Under the pieces are notes generated by a model. It saw only the letters and a list, made by a program, of their open reading frames with translations. It was not told the DNA's origin and searched no databases. The position numbers and the translations under genes are program-made. From Halioglobus sp. (GTDB lineage: Bacteria; Pseudomonadota; Gammaproteobacteria; Pseudomonadales; Halieaceae), in NCBI GenBank assembly GCA_029287595.1, contig JARFQU010000110.1, positions 1 through 32,123 on the forward strand: DNA of 32,123 bases, in the 5' to 3' direction. This document shows, piece after piece, positions 16,971-23,641 of this stretch. Numbering within the stretch: position 1 is the first letter of the stretch; the number at the start of each line of letters is the position of its first letter.

Positions 16971-17193
16971 AGGCCTGGGGACGCTCCTGTTTACAATGAA
17001 TTGCCATGTCCACCCCTGCCTGGATAAGCAAGGCCCATTGGAAAATGGTACTCCGACTGAACATTAACGCAATAGTAGCGAAGCATAATACATCGGAAAA
17101 AACGCTGTATTCAGTAGGAATATTCGAATAGACCTGATGGCCACGCGATCTAGTATAGCCGCTGTTAGCAGTCATTACTGGAGACTAGGCAAA

Positions 17194-17337
17194 ATGATTA
17201 CATCACTTGGTACAGCGAGGGTTGATCCACAAGCAACCGTTCTGGAAACGAACAAGGTGGTACGCAACACCTATATGCTGCGCCCTGAAGCAGGCCTGTT
17301 TCAGGGTTGCACCCAACTGGACGCAATCTTCTTTTAG
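17194..17337 (+). pseudogene. Truncated YccA/Bax-inhibitor-1 family gene, N-terminal fragment
   Basis: ATG at 17194 opens a 47-codon frame. Its first 29 residues, including ATVLETNKVVRNTYML, match the start of gammaproteobacterial YccA/Bax-inhibitor-1 membrane proteins (E. coli YccA has LLSTHKVLRNTYFLL there). The family then continues with seven membrane helices. Here similarity stops at about base 17280, and 18 unrelated codons follow before TAG. The break coincides with a 24-base palindrome. GGAGACTAGG ahead of the ATG still looks like a leader, so the 5' end of a once-functional gene remains. The other six helices are not anywhere in this window. Confidence 0.65.
17283..17306. repeat. 24-base near-perfect palindrome at the truncation point
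   Basis: Arms CCCTGAAGCAGG (17283-17294) and CCTGTTTCAGGG (17295-17306) are reverse complements except for one G/T position. It begins two bases after Bax-inhibitor similarity ends. It could be a recombination or deletion scar, a hairpin, or a member of a dispersed palindromic repeat. No second copy was seen in the window. No T-run follows it on either strand. Confidence 0.6.
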
Positions 17338-17570
17338 ATCGGTGCAGGCTCAATAGCAGCCTGTACTGCTTTACCCAAAGCGGGTAACAACGATTGCGCA
17401 AACCACGGGTTCTTTTTGAGCCAGAGGTTATTTCTCGGACTGGGGTGCGGCTAGGGGAATACATCCGGCGCATAGTCCTGCCACTCACGGACTGTCTCGG
17501 TCAGGTTCTTTTCCGTGCGCGGCAGATGCCACTTCTGCGCGTACTGGCCGTCAACGCTCACTATTTTGCT
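17334..17570 (-). pseudogene. Decayed uracil-DNA-glycosylase-family gene, C-terminal remnant
   Basis: Reading the reverse strand from 17570 to the TAA at 17334-17336 gives DGQYAQKWHLPR, TETVREWQDYAPDVFP, then TAG at 17451-17453, then PHPSPRNNLWLKKNPWF and LLPALGKAV. This is the end of the small uracil-DNA-glycosylase-superfamily proteins, whose consensus there is FPLPHPS-RN--WLKKNPWF. The TAG replaces the Leu before PHP, a single-base change from TTG. Two more stops (CTA CTA on the plus strand at 17571-17576) close the frame upstream. Fragments of upstream similarity may survive in other frames (LPGG then DKPGRE; APEW) but are doubtful. The first half is missing. It is surely non-functional unless the stop is read through. 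Confidence 0.7.
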
Positions 17571-17696
17571 CTACTAAAAAAGTTGACTGCGATTTCACAT
17601 GCCGCGCCCATTCGGGCGCTGACAATGAGCTCGCGACCAGGTTTATCAGCGATCCAGTGTGGGTGGCCGCCAGGCAACACATTGGTGGATTCACTG

Positions 17697-18905
17697 TTAA
17701 TTTTCAAGCGATGTGGTTTGAATCTGTAATTCGCTGTGCAGGGTACGGTGAACAGGACAGCGATCGGCAATCTGCAACAAGCGATCTCGCTGCGCCTCAG
17801 TCAGATCTCCCGTCAGGGATACCACGCGATCAATGATCTCGATCCTGGCCGGTTGCTCGTCGCAACCCTCGCAGTCCTTGTGGTAATCCCTGCTGTGCTT
17901 GAGTTCCACCTTCACATTTTCCAGGGGTAGCGACTTGTGATCAGCATACATGCGCAGGGTCATCGCGGTGCAGGCCCCCAGTGCAGCAAGCAGGTGCTCG
18001 TAGGGATCCGGTCCGGCATTGTCGCCGCCTACAGACCGTGGTTCATCTGCCAGCCAGTAGTGACTGTCACTGTGCACGTGCTGGGTGAAGCGGTGATTCT
18101 TTTCCTCTACCAATACATGCCCGGTGGCCAGCGGGGCGGCAACAGATGGGGTCGGCGCCGGCAAGTAGCGGCTGGCCCAGCTGGCAATCGTCGTCGCAAC
18201 GTATTCGGAGTCTGCCTTGCGCGACAGCAAGTGATCCGCGTCGTCCAGGCTCACAAAACTTTTGGGATGTCGCGCCGCCACATAGATTTTTTCCGCCTCA
18301 CTGAGATTTACTGTGTCGTCCACGGGAGAGTGCATAACCAGCAACGCTTTGCGAAGTTTACCAATGCCGTCAGCCTCATAGCGCTCAAGGTCGTCGATGA
18401 ATTGTTTCCTGATAGTAAAACTGCGCCCTGCGAGGGTCACCTGGGCCTCACCCCGTTCCCGGATATCATCCAGCGAAGCGGCGAAATTGTGTATCACATG
18501 CTCAGCCCGGTAGGGGGCCCCAATGGTGGCCACTGCCTTGACTTCAGGCACCAGGGCCGCCATTGCCAGCACCGCCGACCCACCCAGGCTATGGCCGATC
18601 AACAGGCTGGGGGCCTCGAATTCCCGCCGCAGGAAATCACTGGCGGCCAGCAGATCCTGCAGGTTGGAGGAAAAATTGGTATTCGCAAAGTCGCCATCGC
18701 TATTACCCAGCCCGGTGAAATCAAAACGCAACACTGCGATACCTTCACGGGTCAAAGCGCGCGCTATACGCGAGGCTGCCGCCACATCTTTACCACAGGT
18801 AAAACAATGCGCAAACAAAGCGTAACAACGCACACTGGATTCAGGGGTTTCCAGGGCGCCACTAAGGGTAACGCCGCTACTGTCAAACTCTACTCTTCTA
18901 CGCAT
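17697..18905 (-). CDS. Alpha/beta-hydrolase fused to OsmC-family peroxidase domain
   Basis: The 402-residue protein joins two enzymes. Residues 1-245 are an alpha/beta hydrolase: oxyanion loop AHCFTCGKD, nucleophile Ser106 in GHSLGG, acid at Asp196/197 in SPVDDTV and His225 in DADHLL. A Pro/Ala-rich linker (249-258) leads to an OsmC/Ohr-type domain with both redox cysteines, Cys312 in [11 protein letters not shown] and Cys383 in RCPVH. OsmC proteins reduce organic hydroperoxides. The hydrolase could free fatty-acid peroxides from esters so that the attached domain can reduce them; that link is inference. This fusion is widespread in proteobacteria. An extra CEGC pair sits at 345-348. It is monocistronic, with the glycosylase remnant just downstream. 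Confidence 0.92.
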   Translation of the reverse strand: MRRRVEFDSSGVTLSGALETPESSVRCYALFAHCFTCGKDVAAASRIARALTREGIAVLRFDFTGLGNSDGDFANTNFSSNLQDLLAASDFLRREFEAPSLLIGHSLGGSAVLAMAALVPEVKAVATIGAPYRAEHVIHNFAASLDDIRERGEAQVTLAGRSFTIRKQFIDDLERYEADGIGKLRKALLVMHSPVDDTVNLSEAEKIYVAARHPKSFVSLDDADHLLSRKADSEYVATTIASWASRYLPAPTPSVAAPLATGHVLVEEKNHRFTQHVHSDSHYWLADEPRSVGGDNAGPDPYEHLLAALGACTAMTLRMYADHKSLPLENVKVELKHSRDYHKDCEGCDEQPARIEIIDRVVSLTGDLTEAQRDRLLQIADRCPVHRTLHSELQIQTTSLEN

Positions 18906-19039
18906 ACGATTACCCCACGGTGGACAAGTGCTCTGTCAATACCAGTAACAATCTTGCCACGCTCTTGGTCTAAAGTCGCCGTTCGGCTCAGGCAAGCGAT
19001 AAACTCATATAAATTCCCCATTGACTATATTTCACGTCT

Positions 19040-19657
19040 TTAGTGGGGTGGCGTCACTTTTACGCTCTCAGGAATTACTAATCCTCGGAGTTGTTTATCG
19101 TGAATGCCGGACAATAATAGCAACGAACTTATGGCCCCCAGCAAGGCCAGCCCCATATCCGATTGGGTATCCCAGACATAACCCTGTGTCCCCAGGAAGG
19201 CCTCAGCTTCCTCGCCACTGGCAAGGGCAACCCACCATTCAATCAGTTCATAGAACGCACTGAAGGCCAGACAAACTGAAATAACAAATAAAACAAGCCA
19301 GCCGCGCCCGTTCACAACTTTCTTGCGGATTAATATCTCCCTTGCCAGCAGCGCGGGAACGAAGCCCTGGAAGAAGTGGCCCACCTTGTCGTAATTGTTT
19401 CTTTCCGAACCCAACAGGCCGTCGAAGAATGGCACCTCGGCATAGGTGTAATGACCGCCAATCATTAGCACCAGGCAGTGTAATAAAATAAACACATAAA
19501 GAATCGGCGTTAAGCGAAATGAATTGTAGGTAGCCGCCAGCAGCACACCACCAATCATTGCGGGGCCCGCTTCCAGTAGCCATATAAATTGATCTTTCGG
19601 ATTTACGCCAGACCAAATCAAGACGATGCAAAAGATGGCTATCCAGAGGTATTTAAT
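19040..19657 (-). CDS. YjdF-like DUF2238 integral membrane protein, probable ATT start
   Basis: The frame encodes about six membrane helices. Diagnostic blocks are NPKDQFIWLLE, a GGHYTYAEVPFFD loop, YDKVGHFFQGFVPALLAREIL, FSAFYELIEWW and WDTQSDMGLALLGA, matching E. coli YjdF and the DUF2238 family. A TTG at 19621 is the first standard start, but it cuts the first helix in half. Twelve codons further up, ATT at 19657 gives KYLWIAIFCIVLIWSG, a whole helix, with GAGGAG nine bases ahead and stops (TAG TGA) just upstream. I therefore place the start at ATT, making 205 residues. ATT starts are rare and usually mark low or self-regulated expression. The function of the family is unknown. Confidence 0.75.
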   Translation of the reverse strand: MKYLWIAIFCIVLIWSGVNPKDQFIWLLEAGPAMIGGVLLAATYNSFRLTPILYVFILLHCLVLMIGGHYTYAEVPFFDGLLGSERNNYDKVGHFFQGFVPALLAREILIRKKVVNGRGWLVLFVISVCLAFSAFYELIEWWVALASGEEAEAFLGTQGYVWDTQSDMGLALLGAISSLLLLSGIHDKQLRGLVIPESVKVTPPH

Positions 19658-19961
19658 ATCTCACTACTCCTCAAATCCAACGGCTACAAATAAGAATCGG
19701 ACCAACTATCACCGATTATCAACTTTGAGTTCCGGCTCCAATAGTCTAGCTAAATTCAATCGCCCGGCGTTATCGCCTGTGTAGTTTACACACAAACGGG
19801 CCAAAACCACTCGTTCTGTCGTCTCTGACTCTCCGGCGGCCATAGTCATTACCTGAAGTGAAGTAAACCATAGCTACCCAGCCGGCCAAATAGTTGATCT
19901 GAGTCGGGGTAACCGGGGCCAAAGTGGTTACACTCTGTCTGGTGAGTGAGTTACTCGGGGA
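19658..19961. other. Divergent intergenic region between YjdF-like and pLGIC genes
   Basis: The 304 bases are AT-richer than the flanking genes and carry no credible open frame. They must hold promoters for both directions. A perfect 15-base palindrome lies in the middle (listed separately). TACACT at 19929-19934 is a possible -10 box for the channel gene, but no good -35 box lies at the right distance. Confidence 0.45.
19778..19792. promoter_or_regulatory. Perfect palindrome, candidate operator
   Basis: TGTGTA-GTT-TACACA, two six-base arms around three bases. It lies 121 bases from the ATT of the YjdF-like gene and 170 bases from the channel ATG. Size and symmetry suit a dimeric helix-turn-helix regulator. 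No such regulator is encoded next to it. Confidence 0.4.
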
Positions 19962-20972
19962 ATGATTGTGACGAGAATTTTAGTGGGAATGTTGCTGTTG
20001 TTAGTGGCCGGTCAGGCAAGCGCGGAAAACTGCGTCTTTACGGAACACGATCTCAGCGCCTTGCCCGATACGGGTGGCGCTCCCTTAGAGGTAGATATTC
20101 ACCTGTATCTGAATGATATCAATGAGATTCATGATTCCAAGCAGAGTTTCGTGAGTGACGTGTTTATACGGGCTCAGTGGCGGGACTCGCGACTGGTGCA
20201 CAGTGGTACTGAGCCTTGTCATGTTGATCAAACCGAAATCTGGACACCACAACTGCAGTTGCTGAATCGGCGCTCGCTGGAGAAAATGCGTCCACCCCGG
20301 TTTACGGTCACGCCAGATGGTGGGGTGACGCATGCCGAGCGGGTTTATGGCGACTTCAGCTTTCGTGAAGACCTGTCCGATTTTCCTTTCGACCAGCAGG
20401 AGTTGCGTTTCATTATTGTCTCCAGGTATGAATCTAAAGATGTGACAATTGTTGCCGATAAAAATAATCTGGCAATGGCTGACGAACTGTCGGTGTCTAA
20501 CTGGAAGGTGCAATTGCGCGGAGGCGTCAGCAGCGACCACTATGTGGCGTCACTGGATCGCGAACTGAGCAGGTTTGATATTGTTTTCGACGCCAGGCGC
20601 CTTACCGGATTCTATACCTGGCAACTGCTGGTGCCGCTGGTTCTGGTGGTGATGATGACCTGGACGGTGTTCTGGATTCCAATAGAGATTGTGCCGCCGC
20701 GGGTGGGCCTGGTAGCCACTTCTATGCTGACCCTTATTGCCTACCGTTTCGCCATGTCTTCAATTCTGCCGCCCATCGCTTACCTGACCCGACTGGATCA
20801 GTTCATGGTGGCCTCCTCCGTGCTGGTTTTTGGCGCGCTGGCGGCAACCGTGGCAGTGACCTGGCTGGATGCAAGGGGTAACTCGAGCCTGGCTGTGGCG
20901 CTTAATACGGCTTCCAGGGCTTTGGCCCCGGGGCTGTTCCTGCTGGTGTTCGTGACGGTGTTCGTTTTTTAG
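19962..20972 (+). CDS. Bacterial pentameric ligand-gated ion channel (Cys-loop receptor superfamily)
   Basis: The 336 residues show the whole pLGIC plan: signal peptide 1-21 (GQASA then ENC), a beta-sandwich ectodomain (IWTPQLQLLNR, RVYGDFSFREDL), and the Pro-loop FPFDQQ (141-146) that replaces the Cys-loop in prokaryotes. Four membrane helices follow: M1 about 216-239, M2 245-268 lining the pore (VGLVATSMLTLIAYRFAM), M3 279-301 and M4 319-336. Known relatives are GLIC, which is proton-gated, and ELIC, which is amine-gated. Like them it lacks the large M3-M4 cytoplasmic loop. Two ectodomain cysteines, Cys24 and Cys86, are not in Cys-loop positions. It is a single-gene unit. The gating ligand cannot be read from sequence; a proton or amine is a guess from the family. 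Confidence 0.92.
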   Translation: MIVTRILVGMLLLLVAGQASAENCVFTEHDLSALPDTGGAPLEVDIHLYLNDINEIHDSKQSFVSDVFIRAQWRDSRLVHSGTEPCHVDQTEIWTPQLQLLNRRSLEKMRPPRFTVTPDGGVTHAERVYGDFSFREDLSDFPFDQQELRFIIVSRYESKDVTIVADKNNLAMADELSVSNWKVQLRGGVSSDHYVASLDRELSRFDIVFDARRLTGFYTWQLLVPLVLVVMMTWTVFWIPIEIVPPRVGLVATSMLTLIAYRFAMSSILPPIAYLTRLDQFMVASSVLVFGALAATVAVTWLDARGNSSLAVALNTASRALAPGLFLLVFVTVFVF

Positions 20973-20984
20973 AGCCGCAACTGG

Positions 20985-21024
20985 CCCTGGGCAATTATTT
21001 GATGTTGCCACCCCCCGCCCAGGG
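20985..21024 (+). terminator. Inverted repeat after the pLGIC gene, weak terminator candidate
   Basis: CCCTGGGC (20985-20992) pairs with GCCCAGGG (21017-21024) across 24 bases, starting 12 bases past the stop codon. An inner GGCAA/TTGCC pair competes with it. There is no T-run, so any role in ending transcription would not be a standard intrinsic one. Confidence 0.3.
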
Positions 21025-21119
21025 GAACCAATATACCCACGCACCAGCGATAGACTGGCGCCATCAACTGCGGACGCCGGATCCTGGTGCAGCACAACTC
21101 ACAACCCACAATTGCGTGC

Positions 21120-21147
21120 TTGTGCCAGCGGTGAAATACGCCATAAT
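21120..21147 (+). promoter_or_regulatory. Candidate sigma-70 promoter of the Mrp operon
   Basis: TTGTGC (21120-21125) and CATAAT (21142-21147) are 16 bases apart and 26 bases ahead of the mrpE ATG. Each box keeps the most conserved positions. No other credible promoter lies before the nine-gene run. Confidence 0.4.
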
Positions 21148-21172
21148 AGCGTTTTAATTTTTCCAGAAAATC

Positions 21173-21691
21173 ATGAGCTTATTGAACAATAAACCCGGGC
21201 TTCAGCGCGGTGAAGCGAGCCTACCCGCAGTACTGCTGTTGCTGTTGGTTCTTGCCATCTCCTGGGTACTCTGGTCCGGCCTGTATAAACCCCTGGTGCT
21301 GGGTCTGGGGGCCTTCTCCTGCGTCCTGAGCGCCTACATGGGACACCGCATGGGGTTTTTTCGTCATCGGGCCCTTATTGACTTACTGCCGCGCCTGCCC
21401 GGCTACTGGTGGTGGTTACTGCGCGAAATTGTTATCTCGAGCTGGGAGGTAGCCAAATTGATCCTCAAGCCCTCCCTGCCGATAAGCCCGACCGTGGTGG
21501 CACTTCAAGCGGAGGTCCAGGGCGAGGTAGGCCAGGTGATTCTCGGGAACTCCATCACCCTGTCACCCGGAACGGTAACCCTGGATTTGGACCAGGGGCA
21601 ATTACTGGTCCACTGCCTGACCAGTGAGAGTGCCCAGGCATTGCGCGACGGCGAAGCCAACCGGCGTGCGGCCCGACTGGAGCTTGGCTAA
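21173..21691 (+). CDS. mrpE: Na+/H+ antiporter subunit E (MrpE/MnhE)
   Basis: The 172-residue protein has two or three N-terminal membrane helices (about 17-62, then RLPGYWWWLLREIVISSWEV). A soluble end carries the family features: KLILKPSLPISPTVVALQ, VGQVILGNSITLSPGTVTLDLD and LLVHCLT. MrpE is a structural subunit of the Mrp cation:proton antiporter in the inner membrane. It is needed for complex assembly but is not itself a carrier. The ATG lacks a clear Shine-Dalgarno, unusual for the first gene of a long operon. It is followed by mrpF after two bases. The order E-F-G at the front differs from the classic A-to-G order. Confidence 0.9.
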   Translation: MSLLNNKPGLQRGEASLPAVLLLLLVLAISWVLWSGLYKPLVLGLGAFSCVLSAYMGHRMGFFRHRALIDLLPRLPGYWWWLLREIVISSWEVAKLILKPSLPISPTVVALQAEVQGEVGQVILGNSITLSPGTVTLDLDQGQLLVHCLTSESAQALRDGEANRRAARLELG

Positions 21692-21693
21692 GC

Positions 21694-21969
21694 ATGTATA
21701 TTCTGGTGTCAATTGCGATATTGGTGACGATGGTACTGGCTCTGGTGCGGGCCCTGCTGGGTCCCAGCGTCTACGACCGCGTACTGGCGGTCAATGTTTT
21801 CGGCACCAAAACCGTGCTGCTGCTGTCGGTAATGGCTTTCCTCAATGGTCGGCCAGATTTTCTCGACCTGGCCCTGGCCTATGCCCTGATCAATATGGTG
21901 GGCATTCTCGCGGTACTGGTGTTCTTTCAGAGCCGATCCAGTGCAAAAGAAAGGGCGGAAAGTGATTGA
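21694..21969 (+). CDS. mrpF: Na+/H+ antiporter subunit F (MrpF/MnhF)
   Basis: At 91 residues with three membrane helices it has normal MrpF size. Family marks are ALVRALLGPSVYDRVLAVNVFGTKTVLLL, here spanning the first two helices, and RPDFLDLALAYALINMVGILAVL in the third, where the Asp and Tyr are conserved. MrpF is one of the small membrane subunits essential for antiport. It begins two bases after mrpE and its TGA lies inside the start of mrpG, so all three are co-translated. Confidence 0.92.
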   Translation: MYILVSIAILVTMVLALVRALLGPSVYDRVLAVNVFGTKTVLLLSVMAFLNGRPDFLDLALAYALINMVGILAVLVFFQSRSSAKERAESD

Positions 21970-22300
21970 TATCGGCCTCGATATTCTGAGCTGGATTCTG
22001 CTCACCCTGGGCGGCGCCTGCGTGTTAATCGGTGGCATTGGTGGTTTGCGCCTGCCGAACTTTTACACGCGCATTCACGCAGCCAGTCTTACCGATACCA
22101 TGGCAACGCTGCTTATTTTTGCCGGCATGATGCTGCAAGCCGGCTTGTCCCTGCCCACCCTGAAACTGCTCGCTATCATGCTGTTTCTGCTGCTAACGGG
22201 CCCCACTGCCACCTATGCGCTGGCCAATGCCGCGTTATTGTCCGGCCTCAAGCCGGATGCCGAAACCGTGACGGACAACGACAAGGGACACGCCGGATAA
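21962..22300 (+). CDS. mrpG: Na+/H+ antiporter subunit G (MrpG/MnhG)
   Basis: I use GTG at 21962 (AAGGGCGG just ahead, eight-base overlap with mrpF) rather than another GTG at 21941. That gives 112 residues with three helices. The hallmark GGIGGLRLPNFYTRIHAASLTDT follows the first helix, matching the MrpG block RLPD-Y-R-HA-T---T, and LLLTGPTATYALANAA is in the last helix. MrpG is a small essential membrane subunit. Its TAA overlaps the next ATG by one base (TAATG). Confidence 0.92.
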   Translation: MIDIGLDILSWILLTLGGACVLIGGIGGLRLPNFYTRIHAASLTDTMATLLIFAGMMLQAGLSLPTLKLLAIMLFLLLTGPTATYALANAALLSGLKPDAETVTDNDKGHAG

Positions 22301-23280
22301 TGATCTTCGTTTTCGCACTGTTCCTGCTGACCTTACTGGTCATTACCGCGCTGGCCATAGTGCACACGGAAAATCTGTTCGTGGCGGTCATGCTGACGTC
22401 GATTTTCAGCCTGCTGATGGCCGCCAACTTTTTCATTCTCGACGCCGCTGATGTAGCACTCACCGAGGCTGCGGTGGGAGCCGGGGTTACCACGGTTATC
22501 TTTCTCAGCGCGCTGGCCCTGACCGGCGAGCGCGAGAAGCCACGCGTGGGGGGACGAAATATCGCCCTTGTCACGGTAGGGATACTAGCCCTGTTGATTA
22601 TCTACGCGACTTTCGACAAGCCGCGGCTAGGGGACCCCAATGCGCCGGTACACCAGCATGTGGCGCCCTGGTATCTGGAGAAAACGCCGGAATACATGGG
22701 TTTTCCCAATGTGGTCACCGCGGTTCTCAGCAGCTTTCGCGGTTACGACACACTGGGAGAGGTGTTTGTGGTATTCGCCGCCTGTATCGGTGTGTTGTTC
22801 ATTCTCGGTGTGCGCCCTCCCCGGGAATCCCTGGAGCCGCGCGATGAAAGCTCAGGCTTGCGCCATCACCTGATACCCCAGGTGGTAGGCCGGTTACTGG
22901 TGCCATTCATTGTGCTGTTTGGCCTCTACGTCCAGTTTCATGGTGAATATGGACCGGGGGGAGGCTTCCAGGCCGGGGCTATTATTGCGACAGGCGTCAT
23001 TCTGTACGCACTGCTGGAAGGCGAGGCCGAGGCGCTACGCGCCGTGCCGCGTTCCGTGCTGCTGGGCATGGTAATCGGTGGCGCAATGCTCTTTGGCTCT
23101 GTGGGCGTTGTCTGCATGCTCATGGGGGGAGCCTTCCTGGACTACTCAGTACTGGCCGCCGACCCGGTATGGGGGCAGCAGCTGGGCATTTTGATTATCG
23201 AGGCCGGCGTGGGCATGGCCGTGTGTGGCGCCCTGCTATCCATATTCCACGCCTTCGCCGCACGGGAGAGCCTGTCATGA
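22300..23280 (+). CDS. mrpB: Fused MrpA C-terminal part (MbhD/MbhE-like) and MrpB antiporter subunit
   Basis: The 326 residues contain three modules. Residues 1-76 are the MbhD/DUF4040 module (TENLFVAVMLTSIFSLLMAA, LTEAAVGAGVTTVIFLSAL). Residues about 82-175 are MbhE-like, including FPNVVTAVLSSFRGYDTLGE. Residues about 190-320 are MrpB (LLVPFIVLFGLYVQFHGEYG, GPGGGFQAGAIIATG). In classical Mrp operons the first two modules form the end of the large MrpA subunit. Here they sit on MrpB and no full MrpA exists. This resembles the unfused or refused arrangement of archaeal Mbh/Mrp complexes. It overlaps mrpC through ATGA. Conserved Glu in TEAAVGAG is a known proton-path residue in the family. Confidence 0.9.
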   Translation: MIFVFALFLLTLLVITALAIVHTENLFVAVMLTSIFSLLMAANFFILDAADVALTEAAVGAGVTTVIFLSALALTGEREKPRVGGRNIALVTVGILALLIIYATFDKPRLGDPNAPVHQHVAPWYLEKTPEYMGFPNVVTAVLSSFRGYDTLGEVFVVFAACIGVLFILGVRPPRESLEPRDESSGLRHHLIPQVVGRLLVPFIVLFGLYVQFHGEYGPGGGFQAGAIIATGVILYALLEGEAEALRAVPRSVLLGMVIGGAMLFGSVGVVCMLMGGAFLDYSVLAADPVWGQQLGILIIEAGVGMAVCGALLSIFHAFAARESLS

Positions 23281-23636
23281 AATTGCTGGAGTTACTGGGT
23301 TATTTCAACTACTGGGTTTTCGCCATCATTCTCACCGTGGGGCTATACGCGGTGATCAGAAAAACCAATCTGATCAAGAAACTCATCGGCCTGTCGATTT
23401 TTCAGTCAGCTGTATTCCTGATGTACATCACCATGGACAAAGTGGAAGGTGGCACCGCGCCCATCATCCAGACGGGGGTTGAGAACCAGATATTTTCCAA
23501 CCCCTTGCCACAGGTACTGATACTCACCGCCATCGTCGTCGGGGTATCCACCCTAGCCCTGGGTCTGGCCATCGTAGTACGCATAAACGAGAGTTATGGC
23601 ACGATCGAAGAACGCGAAATTTTGGACGCCGACTGA
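23277..23636 (+). CDS. mrpC: Na+/H+ antiporter subunit C (MrpC/MnhC, NuoK-like)
   Basis: Start is ATG 23277 in the ATGA overlap with the previous stop, giving 119 residues; a longer open frame from 23169 only reads through the upstream gene. Three membrane helices and the NuoK/MrpC marks are visible: NLIKKLIGLSIFQSAVFLMYI, then DPLPQVLILTAIVVGVSTLALGLAI with NPLPQ in place of DPLPQ. MrpC is homologous to NuoK of complex I and forms part of the lateral proton path. mrpC is followed after five bases by the first MrpD-like gene. Confidence 0.92.
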   Translation: MKLLELLGYFNYWVFAIILTVGLYAVIRKTNLIKKLIGLSIFQSAVFLMYITMDKVEGGTAPIIQTGVENQIFSNPLPQVLILTAIVVGVSTLALGLAIVVRINESYGTIEEREILDAD

Positions 23637-23641
23637 TTAAT

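Noticed and set aside
16951..17175. Reverse-strand 74-codon frame ahead of nhaR
   Set aside because: It overlaps the start of nhaR in another frame and has no recognisable domain; more likely promoter region.
17340..17400. Short palindromic sequence around GTTACCCGCTTTGGGTAAAG as a terminator or attC-like site
   Set aside because: It lies inside the coding remnant of the glycosylase gene, and no integrase or cassette structure is nearby.
17937..19043. 368-codon plus-strand frame over the hydrolase-OsmC fusion
   Set aside because: Antisense to a protein with two intact catalytic sets; the translation has no domain and an unnatural composition.
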